Below are positions 46,689 through 58,440 of a stretch of DNA of 64,000 bases, in pieces. This DNA is from Chelonoidis abingdonii (taxonomy: Eukaryota > Chordata > Testudines > Testudinidae): contig NC_133769.1 of the NCBI RefSeq assembly GCF_003597395.2, positions 173,893,058 through 173,957,057 on the forward strand, in the 5' to 3' direction. Every line of letters starts with the position of its first letter. The first letter of the stretch is position 1. The position numbers and the translations under genes were made by a program. Under the pieces are notes generated by a model. The model searched no databases, was not told the origin of the DNA, and was given only the letters and a program-made list of their open reading frames with translations.

Positions 46689-48784
46689 TCTTAGAATAGT
46701 ACTTAGTGGTTTGTGAGTTCTGTTTCTCCAGAAATTACACTCTGTACCTTTAAAGCAACCCATCTAACTCTTAGTGTTCACCTGCTTGGCAAATCATAAT
46801 ATGATATATTGATTTTATTTGTTCAGTATGATTAAGTGTTTAATGGCTGGGGGGTTGTGAGCTAATACTCAACAAAATAAGGTGAAGGAACCCATGTATG
46901 GATTTTGCAGAGACTTGTTGGTTGTGTCTTGGTTTTGCAAAATCAGCCCCACATTGTGTTTGGTTCAGATCCAGATTCTGTTTTATACAAGCCATCATTC
47001 TTCAGATATGTTAGGAGAAAAAATTCTCATTTCGGCCTATGTTAATAGAAAGAATTTGATGTAGAAAGCACCAGATTGTTTCTGGTGGCTCCCACATATG
47101 TGTTTCCTGTATGGTATATATTGATTAGCTTGTCTCAGACTTTGTGGGGGTACGAGATAAGGACACCACCACAATTTCTTGTTGTAGTGTTAATGCCAGG
47201 TAATATGTATACTGTATCAGTCTGTAAGAAACCCTTTTATGTTTGTGTTTAAATGAATATATTTTGCCCTTGATAATGGAGTGAGTGTTTTGCCTTTACT
47301 GTTTTCTTTTTTTCTTTTGATATTTTCTTGTGCTTTATGATTATTCTCACTGCAAATACAAAGGGGAGAAAAAAAGAAAAATGATGAAGTAGTGCAACAT
47401 ACTATTGAATCAAAGAAAACAAATCAGTGGGGACCCTGAAGTACGGGTTACATAAATCAAATTACTTATGAAGACAATACAGGAAAGCTAATCCTAGGCT
47501 TTTTCATTACTAATTCATTTATTTACAATAGATGAAGACACATTGTCAAATAGCTAAATATTCAACAAATGTCTTTTCTGGGGTTAGGCCTCAATCCTGT
47601 AATGACCTCTACTCTTAGACCATGCAATCACATGGAGCCCCATTGAACTCAGTGAGGTTCCCTTTGAGTGGCTGGGTCTGCCTGCCTAAATGCATTTCAG
47701 GAACAGAGCCATAGTGAGCTTCTCCATACATCCCAGGTGTTAGCTTCCATATTTTTATGCACGTAGAATTCAAGAATAAACTGTTGAAAACACTGTGAAT
47801 GCAACTTCTTCCTGATGAGAGGGCCAAAAAGTCAATGCTGTCAGTCAAATAATGCAAGCAATCTGGGCACACCCAGAGTTCGTACAGTGAAGTCTGCGAA
47901 AATGCTAGTGTAAAGAAACTTTATTTTAAGGCCATAAATCCTGCACAATACCTCCCCATCTCAGCTCTCCCTGTTCCCCTCACTAATGTATGATCCCACT
48001 TCATGCAAACATTGCTATAATGATACAACACTTTTCAGCTGACATTTGATATTGCGCCCCCACACACACACACCCTAATCCCAAATTAAGTTGGAGTGTA
48101 GTACTGTGCATTCGAGTGGTCTAATGATCTAATTCCAGGACCTATCGATTGTTATATGTGCTTTGTTAGTCAATGTATACTCCTTCACTTAGACAGTCAC
48201 ACAAGCATATATGCACACACACGGAAGACTGATCCATCAAAGTGTTTTGGTGGTTTTTCTTAAAGCCTGCTCTAATTCTAAATTTCTGACCAACTTCAAA
48301 GTTGTCATTTTTTTTAAAGAAAAAAAGTAAAATGTTGCCTCCTTCTCCAAAGGTTATATTTTTCCTGCTAATCTATCCTGGCCTAGGCCAAGTTGAGCAA
48401 AATTCAATCAGCATCATTTTTTTCTACACTTAAAAATGTCGTGGTTTTAAAGTTGGTTATTTCACAACACAACAGAGATAGGATTGGTTGTTTTATCCCA
48501 AGGGAAAGGGAAGATTCCCCGCTTTCCATTGAATCCTACAGCATTTGCTTCTCTGCTTCGAAGGGCCTGGGATATAAGGCTGTAAAACTGTGTCATTTTT
48601 ATATATAGAACTATTTCAGATCATTTGTAAAGTGTTCATATACCAAGTTTGCATATGATGAGGTGTCATTACAGATACCTAGACAGATTTTTAGAGGTTT
48701 TTATGTCCCCCTCTGAGCCTGTACAGTTGGATTCATAGTAATGAAAGCACCTGGCTTCATCAGTGAAGGCTTACAAAAAAAGTC
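46689..48784. other. EPHA7 intron 3, nothing recognised
   Basis: Contains a short old repeat piece at about 47588-47670 and a (CA)n run at 48060-48074. No exon seen. Confidence 0.55.
48060..48074 (+). repeat. (CA)n microsatellite, short
   Basis: CACACACACACACA run after a C-rich start. Confidence 0.75.
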
Positions 48785-49408
48785 CCCAAAACTTGTAAAA
48801 ACAAACAAAGGGAAGTATTTGTTGACATAACATACAGTCAACCTGTGAAACTCTCTGCCAGGGAATGGTATTAAGGCCAAAAGCATAACTGGGTTCAAAA
48901 AAAAATTAGGTAAGTTCATGGAGAATAGGTCCATTAGTGGCTATTAGACAAGATGGTCAGGGAAACGAACCCATGTCCTGGGTGCAGCGGCGGCTCCAGG
49001 CACCAGCACTCCAAGCGTGTGGCTAGGGCAGCAATCTGTGGGAGGGTACCCTGCCAGTCCCTGCGTGGGCAGTAGTCAGGCAGCCTTTGGCGGCTTGCCT
49101 GTGGGAGGTCCACCAGTCCTGCAGATTCTGTGGCAATTTGGTGCATGTATGCCGAAGCCATGGGACCGGGGACCTCCTGCAGGCAAGCCGCTGAAAGCCG
49201 CCTGCTTGCCGTGCTTGGGGTGGCAAAAAAGCTAGAGCTGCCCCTGCCTGGGTGTCCCTAAGTCCCCAATAAGGACTGGACAACAGGGAATAGTTCACTC
49301 AAAATTGCCCTGTTCGTTTCCTCTGAAGCACCTGACAATGGCCTATGTCAGAAGACAGGATACTCGGCTAGGTGGACCATCAGCCTGACCAAGTATGGCC
49401 ATTCTTAT
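48785..49408 (+). mobile_element. CR1 LINE 3' end interrupted by a hAT element
   Basis: CR1 3' blocks ACAGTCAACCTGTGAAACTC, TCCATTAGTGGCTATTAG, CTCGGCTAGGTGGACCATC and AGTATGGCCATTCTTAT parallel those at 5805-6142. The CR1 sequence breaks at 48984 and resumes at 49255 (TCCCTAAG) around the insertion at 48985-49246. CR1 itself is about 360 bp and 5'-truncated. Confidence 0.85.
48985..49246. mobile_element. Non-autonomous hAT element nested in CR1
   Basis: A 262-bp element has imperfect terminal inverted repeats CAGCGGCGGCTCCAGG (left) and CAGGGGCAGCTCTAGC (right, inverted; 12 of 16). CCTGGGTG at 48977-48984 and 49247-49254 is a perfect 8-bp target duplication, the hAT hallmark. The interior shares GGGAGGTCCACC and CTCCTGCAGGCAAGCC-type words with the element at 3507-3962. 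Non-coding. Confidence 0.9.
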
Positions 49409-49517
49409 ATTTATTAAAACATTCTTATAATAGTTTTTTCGGGAACATATGTGAAATATGCAGTGTGCATGGTGGTGTTGGACAACGATTTTATCACCAT
49501 TTATTTGTAATAACATA

Positions 49518-49826
49518 CAGTAGAAGCTCAGAGTTTCAAACTCGAATGGAGGTTGTTCACAACTCTGAAATGTTCTTAACTCTGAACAAAACATTAAGGT
49601 TCTTTTAAAAGTTTACAGCTGAGCATTGATTTAATACAGCTTTGAAACTTTACAGTGCAGAAGAAAATGCTGCTTTAATAGTTAAATTCATCACAGTACT
49701 GTACTGTATTTGCTTTTTTGTTTTTGTCTCTGCTGCTGCCTGATTGCATACTTCCAGTTCCAAACGAGGCGTGTGGTTGACTGGTCAGTTCGTAACTCTG
49801 GTGTTCGTAACTCTGAGATTCTACTG
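49518..49826. mobile_element. Tigger/pogo-like non-autonomous DNA transposon
   Basis: A 309-bp element has 18-bp terminal inverted repeats: CAGTAGAAGCTCAGAGTT at the left and, inverted, CAGTAGAATCTCAGAGTT at the right. TA lies on both sides (49516-49517 and 49827-49828), the target duplication of the Tc1/mariner superfamily. The CAGTAGAA termini are the Tigger/pogo type. Too short for a transposase. Confidence 0.8.
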
Positions 49827-52343
49827 TACACAGCTTGCTCATCTCTTTGTCATTGGTGAGGATATTGGTTATGCCGATTTGTATCCTTAAGCGTTAAATT
49901 ATATTAGCTTGCACTAACTGACATTTAATGTGTGTGCAAAGTTAATGTTGCAGATAGAAATTGGATAGCAGGGAAAGCAGGATAGCAGGGAAAGGTTAAA
50001 GATAAAGTGGTGGGGGAGGGCTGCTTTAGCTTATACCCTCCTATTAGCTGCTTTTCCTGCTTTAGCCCCATTTTGCCTCGTTGGCATGTAAATTACACTG
50101 AATTGGTGCATGCCCACTGAACACTAGATTGGTGGAAATACATTACTTTACATCTTATACCCAAGGTTTAACGTACATCTTGTGTTACCACTTAATTTAG
50201 CCCATTGAATGGGAATTCACACAGCACAGTCCGTAAAATTCAGGGCTAAACTCAGACTTGGAATAAGCAGCAGCTTAAGTGGAGTTCTGCCCGCTTTACA
50301 TCAGAGTCAGATTTGGCCCTCAAATCTGAATACTAGTCTCCATAATTCTGAATTTAAAAAAATATATGTACATACACTGTTTATATTTTTTCTATAAATC
50401 AGACTGTAGACCATCAAAAGCCACTTAATCAAGAAGGATTTAGTTGTTGAGGGAAAATGCTTTTTTAATATAGATTTCATTCTCAGAGAATTTCAAGCAC
50501 GTTGTTGGTAAGGAGGGAAGCAACATATTTGGTGAGTGACCACATCATCAGAAGAGAGAGAAATTAGGTGATTCTTAATCAGCTGCCAATATCTCAAGGT
50601 AAGATTTTTTTTTTTTTCATTCTCCCTGGAGCTGTTACAGAGCGAGGGAGAGAGAGAGGTCTGTTAATGATCAGAGTTACTATTCTAATGTCTATGGATC
50701 TGTTAGGACTGTTAATATTTAAAACATTATTATTTTTAATTATGTAAAGACAGTCTATTTCTTTATTTTAAAAAATGGAAATGGTTTTGCATGATGATTT
50801 TTGAATAAATCATTCAGCATGCCTGAGTCCCAAATGCTGGATTAGAGTTCAAAACTGTTATAATATTTTTCCCTTAGTGACCTTTTTGAAACAGCATGAT
50901 TAATCAAGGCAATATTTTCCAATAATTTCTGTGAGGAGTAATTTGCCTGTTTCTTGTCTCTCAAGTGACAGATTGCCAAAGTTGAGCCTCTGATCAGGCG
51001 TCTCATAGACAGTTTCATATTTCAGTGAATGTTTTGCTGGCTCGGTTGACTAGATTTATAATAGCTGAGGTAGTATGAAATTAAAAATTAATTAATTTGA
51101 ATGAATTTGTAATCAAGCAGACTGGGCTGAGCCATAGAGATGCTAATAGGTCTATTCCCTGGCTTGCTCTGGCCAGCTGATCCCCCAGAATATATGACAG
51201 CTGCAGTAGGCAAAATTGACAACTGAGCACAGTCAAGGTGAAGGGTCAAGAGTTTGTCTTCTAACCTCACTGGGGCCAAAGAAGGGAGCTCTTCCTCCTC
51301 ACTTTTTAGTTTAGGGAGGAAAGCCTATCAGAGTGTTAAAATAACATGTTAGTGTGACAGTCACAGGGGAAACCCCGGCGAAGAACCAGTGATGCTAATC
51401 TTAGTATATATGGTGTTGTCTTTTCATAGGAGTAGCCATCCGGGCATGCTTACGTAGTTCTTTTTGGAACAATGACTTTGTATTAATATTTAGAGGTAAT
51501 TGTGCTGTGTGATTTACTGTCCTCTGAAAAGAGAATGTAGGAAAATATCACTCTTGCATTTTGAAATATAGAATCTGGGTCCTTAATAGCACGTGTGCAT
51601 GGCATGCAACATTTTAGAGCCCCTTTATTGAGTGTACATATACATGCTCTGAGAAAACCATTTTCACGGATAGTGTATGGAGTTGAGCTCATCAGAATCT
51701 TTACTTACACATTGTCTGAGCCACAGCCTCTTTCATGGCAAATATGTTAAACACAGACATTTCAATCAAAGGTTCTAAAAGTGTTCTAATATGACACGAA
51801 ATACTTCCTTACAGGAGTATATTGGAAAGCAAGATTACTCAGTGACACAATATAATCCATTCCCCTAAAAAAACACTTATCTCCTTCTTAGCAGTTCATT
51901 TGCTCTGTGAAGATTGCAGCATGTAATGGCTATTTTCTAGAAATTATGCCATGCTGGTTTTAACTGCAGCAGCAGCAAGAGCAAACAGACAAGAAACAAG
52001 GAGGCTGTGATGCAGTAGATCTATCATCAGTGCCTTCTAGTTTTGCCTCCCTTGTCTATTGCTTTGTGCTGTGACATTTGTTTTTCCTACGGGAAAACAA
52101 GGAAGTGGTGATTAGTAACATCACACAACACAGGATGATCTGAGTTACCCTTGGGAATGTGCATGTCGTGTATTAACGAGATGGTCAACTAGGGTCTGAT
52201 TCTGCGAGGTATAGAACACCCACTGAAGTCAATGAAAGCTAAACATTTTGCAGGACTGGGTTGAGGGCAGCATGTTCCTCTTCCATGCCTTTATGTCCTG
52301 TACCTGAAGCAAAGAATTGATTGTGCCATTTGTATCGATGAGC

Positions 52344-52361
52344 AAAAAAAAAAAAAAAAAA
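52344..52361 (+). repeat. Poly(A) run
   Basis: 18 consecutive A. No retroposed gene is seen directly upstream. Confidence 0.9.
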
Positions 52362-54272
52362 TGTCCATATTAAATCAAATAAACTGCACATTAGCTATTT
52401 TTCATGAATCAGGAGTTTGCTTTTCAGGTTTCCATGCACAAAGTGAACATACACTTAACGCTCCTTGCCAATTGCAGAGGAAGAAAAAAATGAAATGCCA
52501 GCACAGCATTCAATTGGATATTTGCAAGGTTTATTTATCCTTACCGAAAGATTTGATCAAAATGAATTTTGAATATTTTGCTTTTTCTCCCTATTCTCAA
52601 CCATACTAAGCAAGTTGTTGACTACAACGTATAGAATGTTAAAGTACTCCTGTACCGTAGGCCAGATTCTGATCTCTATTACTCTACTGTAAATCCAATG
52701 TAACTCCATTGATTTTAAAATAAGAATCTTTCCGATAATCTGTGTCCCAAAATAAAAACTGCTTCCTTTTTTATGTTTTGCTAACTCTGTTGATTTAATG
52801 GAATTATTTATTTAAGGGCCCTGGGTGTTTACAATGCCATGCAATATTATGCCCAGCTGCTTGGTTTACTGTAGCAGGAGCTTTTAATGATAACTGCAAC
52901 AAGAAGGCAGTTCTGGGTGCAGATTTCACATGCAAGCCTATGGTTTGATGTAAATTTCACTGAGCTTCGTGGACTAAATTAGAATTTCTTTGGGACCTCT
53001 GCCATTGAAAGAAGGTGGGTCATGGACTGTAATAACTCAAGCGGGAGTGCCCTTGTTGGTAAGAATCTGAACCTCTGACCAGCAGGAATGCGGTGCACGT
53101 TAATGTTTTAATATCCCCAGAAGTAAATTCTGCAGCATTGTGGAATCTGGTGCTGCTGTACAATTAAGAATCTGTCCATGTTTATTTTATAATTCCTTAT
53201 TTTCAGCAGTTTACAATTCAGGTTTGGGTGGGCCATGTCCCTGATCACTCTGTGCAGAGATTAAATGTACTAAATCTTAAACCAAGGCTATGTACTTTTC
53301 ACCACCATAAAAATCAAGTGCTATTGCATAAGTAACTCAGACATAGACAATCTTGAGCTGCTGCTATTAACTATTATTAAACATTATAGCATTCCACACA
53401 CTTTAACATACACATTATTAGACTACAGCCACATCTAATGTGAAAGTTGGGTACCATACTAGTATGCTACACAACGATATCAAGGAGGAGACATTTTCAC
53501 CATGGATACCAAGGCAAAACCATACTCTCAGCAGAAAATGCTATGCATATTTTTCATGTCCATGCAGAAAAAGAAAATATTAAGGATTTTCTTGAAGAAT
53601 GCCTGTATAGTGAACTTCATGGAAATCTGTTTCTGCCTCAGAAGGATAGTTGAATGGACCCCTGAGAGGATTTAAACCTGTGCTTTTAGGCCATATGGAT
53701 GTTTGTAGCTTGATGCTTAGAATAATAAGTAATCCTTTTTATTCACACACCAACAACTCAAAAGCAGAATAATTTATTTTTATTAAATTTGGAACCCTTG
53801 CTACATGATGCATCATACATGAAAGTGTAACTGTTGATACACTTAAGGGCACATGTATCTCTACTTATTATTCTTTATGGTTACTTGGCCTCTTCCAACT
53901 ATTATTAATAGAAAGGGTAAGTCCAAAATGTTCCGTACAAAACTTTGGTCCAGCTGATAGGTTGTAATGAATAGAAGATAGAAATGGTTCCATGTGGAGT
54001 ACTCTGAGCCAAAAATAATTTTTCAGCTTACATTTAGGAGACCAGCAATACTTTGTGGGGGAAGAATAGGAGATTTCATTGAGTTTTAAATTTGCCTCCT
54101 TTCCAGTATTAAGAGTTACTCAGGTGTCCAAGCACAACTTGTCTGCCTAGTTATGAGTGAGCTAGTTTTAAATCTTAGCACTAGAAATAGATCTTTACTC
54201 CCTGATATCAAACAAGGACTCGAGCTTTTTTGCTCTTTTGTTTCTTCACGTAACTTACTCTGTCCATCTGTC

Positions 54273-54291
54273 TTTTTTTTTTTTTTTTTTT
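54273..54291 (+). repeat. Poly(T) run
   Basis: 19 consecutive T. Could be the A tail of a minus-strand retrocopy; see the unassigned coding-like block at 54670-55260. Confidence 0.9.
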
Positions 54292-54342
54292 AACATGTTT
54301 CTTCATTTAATTCTGCTCCACGTAAAAAACAGGGCCTAAATT

Positions 54343-54495
54343 TTCAAAACTGACTAGTGATTTTTGGTGCCTTGACTTTAGGGGCTTGAGACTTTATCTG
54401 ATTGCCAGAGGGAGGGTGCTCAGAGCTTTCTGAAAACCAGGCTGCTTAAGGTGCCTCAGTTTAGGCAGTCAAAGTCATTAGTCACTTTTGAAACT
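54343..54495. repeat. Old palindromic interspersed repeat
   Basis: Left arm 54343-54380 (TTCAAAACTGACTAGTGA) and right arm about 54452-54495 (inverse: TTCAAAAGTGACTAATGA) pair over roughly 35 bases. The sequence resembles pieces at 12600-12690 and 38800-38870. Probably an old MITE. Family name not known to me. Confidence 0.5.
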
Positions 54496-54669
54496 GTAGG
54501 TCTAGACTTTTAATATGGATAATAGGTCAGTATACAATAGTCCAGAGAATAGTAGATTTTTTGTTTCAGACCTTGATTTTTAGCCTAACATTGCCAGAAA
54601 CCATTACAGTACATGTAAAGCTAATGCACAAGTTCTCTGATTATTCTGACTTGTTATTGTCCTTCCTAT

Positions 54670-55260
54670 TCAGCACACTATTGTGATAATGCTGGCTTGG
54701 ATTCTTTCCTTCGCATTGTCCATCGGTTTCACTATAACATTAAAGGATGAAGGAATGACGTGTGCATGAGGTTGATTAAAATGGGAGCCATTCCACTGGG
54801 ATAATCCCATTCTCTTGGCCGCTGAACCTTGGCCAAGTGACAGAAAGACTATTATAACTGGAGGTTTCTTTAGCTGCAGTGGATATCCATGACTTCTGTA
54901 GTGCCGCATCATGCCTTCCAGCTTCCACAATATGTTGCTGCGCTGCTTTTCAAGCCATTGGACCAATATACGGTCCAATATCTTCTGCCTTGGCTACCAG
55001 AAGAGTCTTCGTATGCTTGGGAGAGCAATCCCTAAATCACTGTCAGTTTCCACGCTTCCAGTTACCCTCACCTGCTTTAGCCCAGGAGTATATGGGGTAT
55101 ATGGGAGAGGTAGTACCTTTGAGTGATTCAAACTGCCTCACTCCTTGAGTGGTTCTTTTCCAATCTGATCCTCACTGTACACCCAACTCTCACCTGTGGC
55201 TCCAAGCAGCTGTAAGTATGTGACAGCAGCCACACCTCGGTAAACTGCCTTGGCAGGTTT
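54670..55260 (-). other. Unassigned coding-like block, possible pseudogene or repeat
   Basis: The minus strand holds a 102-codon open frame (54670-54978) with no obvious low complexity. A second minus frame has IGPYIGPMA and IVEAGRHDAALQKSW, followed by NSLSVTWPRFSGQENG. The base composition is richer in GC than the flanks and the block ends near 55260. I do not recognise a family. It may be a piece of an unrecognised transposable element or a retrocopy. The T run at 54273 is too far for a simple poly(A) tail. Confidence 0.3.
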
Positions 55261-56075
55261 GGATTCTAATGTTGAGCTGTTCTAGATTCTAGTTGTCATG
55301 CTAAGCATTTCTTCCTGTGGAGGAAGTGAAGCTTCAAGTAGAGCTGGTCAACGTTTTTAGATTGGAAAATGTTACTGATGAAATATTGTGGTTGTTTCAA
55401 AACTAACGTTTTCTATGGGAAATGTTGGAAGGTTTCATTTGCATTAAAGATGTTGGCAATTTTTACTTGGATGTTTCCAAATAGATTTTTTTCTGATCTT
55501 TTCATTCTGTGAAAATTGATGATATTTCAATTTTGTTAAGACTCTGGACAAAAACAAAAGTAATATATATAAAAAAATTAGACCAATTTAGCTATCCAAA
55601 AAGGTACAATCATACCTGAAACAAATTGCAATGTTATTTGATGAAAGACTGAATATTGCAGCCTTCACTCAGACAAAATTTCCATTGGCTTTGGTCACCA
55701 TTTATCCCTGCTATGAACTTCAGAATCTGACCTAAGTATAAGGAGTGATTTTTGTAAGTATGGGTTAAGCATAAATATTTTCCTTTTCTTACCCACTCAT
55801 GTCTTTAGAGCTAAATCTCAGTCCCATTGAAATCATATGAAAATTTTCCCTTAGTGGAACCAAAATTTGACCCTCAGTGGAGTTGGAACTTGAAAGCCCG
55901 CTGATCCTATTATCAAGTCACTAAACATGCTCCCAATCTACAGAGAAAAATATGAAGGGACTGTCTTAAGTAGCAGTGAATGAATTAACTTTCAGAGTTC
56001 TTTTTGATGAGCTATGTGAATCTGACCCTGCTAGGTCAGGATGGCACTTGATCAGCCTCCGCAGGTCTCTTACAA
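55261..56075. other. EPHA7 intron 3, nothing recognised
   Basis: AT-rich. One old short repeat piece lies near 55800-55880. Confidence 0.5.
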
Positions 56076-57360
56076 TCATAGAATATTAGGGTTGGAAGAG
56101 ACCTCAGGAGGTCATCCAGTCCAATCCTCTGCTCAAAGCAGGACCAACACCAAATAAATCATCACAGCCAAGGCTTTGACAAGCCGGGCCTTAAAAACCT
56201 CTAATGATGGAGATTCCACCCCCGCCGTAGGTAACCCATTGCGGTGCTTCACCACCCTCCTCCTATTAGTGAAATAGTAATTCCTAATATTCAGCCTAGA
56301 CCTCCTCCACTGCAACTTCACTGCTTGTTGTTCTGTCATCTGCCACCACTGAGAACAGCCTAGCTCCACCCTCTTTGGAACCCGCCTTTCAGGTAATTGA
56401 AGGCTGCTATCAAATCCCCTCTCACTCTTCTCTTCTGCAAACTAAACAAGCCCAGTTCCCTCAGCCTCTCCTTGTAAGTCATGTGCTCCAGCCTCCTAAT
56501 CATTTTTGTTGCCCTCCGCTGAACTCTCTCCAGTTTGTCCACATCCCTTCTGTAGTGGGGGGACCAAAACTGGATGGAATACTTCAGCTGTGGTCTCACC
56601 AGTGCCAAATAGAGGGGAATAATCACTTATCTCAATCTGCTGGCAATGCTCCCTGCTAATACAGCCCAATATGTCATTGGCCTTCTTGGCAACAAGGGCA
56701 CACTGTTGACTCATATCCAGCTTCTCATCCACTGTAATCCCTAGGTCCTTTTCTGCAGAACTGCTGCTTAGCCAGTCGGTCCCCAGCCTGTAGCAGTGCA
56801 TGGGATTTTTCCTTCCTACATGCAGAATCTGCACTTGTCCTCGTTGAACCTCTTCAGATTTATTTTGGCCCAATCCTCCAATTTGTCTAGGTCACCTAAG
56901 ACCCTATCCCTACCCTCCATTGTATCTACCTCTCCCCCCATTTTAGTGTCATCTGTGAATTTGCGGAGGGTGCAATTAATCCCATCATCCAGATCATTAA
57001 TAAAGATGTTGAACAAAACTGGCCCCAGGACAGACCCCTCGGGCACTCCACTTGATACTGGCTGCCAACTAGACATCGACTCATTGATTGCTACCCATTG
57101 AGCCCAACAATCTAGCCAGCTTTTTTTTTAATCCATACTTGTTTTAACTTGCTAACAAGAATACTGTGGGAGACTGTATCAAAAGCTTTGCTAAAGTCAA
57201 GATATATCACATCCACCACTTTCCCCATATCCACAGAGCCAGTTATTTCATCATAGAAGGCAATCAGGTTGGTCAGGCATGGCTTGCCCTTGGTGAATCC
57301 ATCTTGACTGCTCCTGATCACCTTCCTGTCCTCCAAGTGCTTCAAAATGGAGAGAGACAA
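56076..57360 (-). mobile_element. CR1 LINE, 5'-truncated, RT pseudogene
   Basis: Minus-strand frames give CR1 reverse transcriptase in order. [20 protein letters not shown] and [18 protein letters not shown] lie at 57112-57360. SGVPEGSVLGPVLFNIFIND and KFTDDTKMGG follow at 56816-57076; the catalytic FADD reads FTDD. The thumb/C-terminal part is at 56360-56873 ([40 protein letters not shown]). It then runs into 3' sequence ending ATTCTATGATT on the minus strand at about 56076, the CR1 tail motif. Frames shift at least three times, so it is inactive. The 5' part of the RT, the endonuclease and ORF1 are missing, as in most CR1 copies. Confidence 0.9.
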
Positions 57361-58440
57361 GTAGTGGGGTCCCGAAGGCTCTGTATGTTCAACCTACTCA
57401 TTAATGATCTGGAAAATGAGTGAACAGTGAAGTGGCAAAGTTTGCAGTTATTACAAACTTATTCAAGATAGTTATGTATAAAGCTTACTGCGAAGAGTTA
57501 CAAGGGGATCTGTCAAAACTGGGTGACTGGGCAACAAAACGGCAGATGAAATTCAACACTTGCAAAGTAATGCACATTGGAAAAAATAATCCCCAAAATA
57601 CGTATGTAATGATGGAGTCTAAATTATCTGTTACCACTCAAGAAAGAGATGTTGGCATCTTCATGGATAGTTCTCTGAAAACTTCTGCTCAATGTGCAGC
57701 AGCAGTCAAAAAGGCTAACAGAATGTTAGGAACCATTATGAAAGTGATACAATATTTTCTGTATTATTTTCTAATGTCACTATATGAATCCATGGTGCAC
57801 CCACACCTTGAATACTATATACAGTTCTGGTTGCCCCATCTTGAAAAGAATATAGTGGAACCGGGAAAGATTCAGAGAAGGGCAAAAATATGGTCAAGAG
57901 TATGGAACAGCTTATGTAGTAGAAGAAACTAAAAATATCAGGGCTGTTCATATTAGAAAAGAAACAACTAAGGGTCGGAGGGAATATGACAGATGCCTAT
58001 AAAAATCAAGAATGGTGTGGAAAAAATGAACAGAGAAGGTATTATTTATCCTTTCCAACAATATAAAAATCAGGGCTTGCCTGATTAAATTGATAGGTAG
58101 CAGATTTAATAAAAACAAGACGAAATATTTCACACAATACATAACTAACCTGTGGAACTCATTGTTATGGGATGTTGTGATGGCCAAAAGTATAACTGGG
58201 TTTGAAAAAGAACTAGATAAGTTAATAGAGGATAGGCCCATGGATGCTATTAGCCACAAAGGTCTGGGATACAATCCAATGCTTGGAGTAACTTTAAACC
58301 TCTGACTGCCAGAAGCTAGGAGAGAAAGGCAGTTGAATCACCCAAAGATTGCTCCATCTGTACACTCTCCCTGAAGTTCTTTTACTGGTCACTGTGGGAG
58401 ACATGATATCTGAACCACTATGGCAACTCTTACGTTCCTA
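57361..58440 (+). mobile_element. CR1 LINE, 5'-truncated, second RT pseudogene
   Basis: The plus strand starts in the RT motif region (GTCCCGAAGG, degraded SGVPQGS) and continues as GDLSKLGDWATKRQMKFNTC, KANRMLGTIMK and VHPHLEYYIQFWLPHLEKN. It ends in CR1 3' sequence (TAACCTGTGGAACTCATTG, GGATAGGCCCATGGATGC, TGCCAGAAGCTAGGAG), finishing near 58440. The catalytic Asp pair is lost (FAVITNLF). It is more diverged than the copy on its left, so older or of another subfamily. It starts exactly where the minus-strand copy stops. Confidence 0.85.

Larger units (their letters stand above)
49829..54335. other. EPHA7 intron 3, AT-rich, no exon
   Basis: Short old repeat pieces are near 50235-50320, 52193-52260 and 52660-52720. 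There is a run of A at 52344-52361 and a run of T at 54273-54291. Nothing else is bounded. Confidence 0.55.

Noticed and set aside
57112..58310. Reverse-transcriptase frames as a host telomerase-like or functional gene
   Set aside because: Motifs, frameshifts and 3' tails are those of dead CR1 LINE copies.
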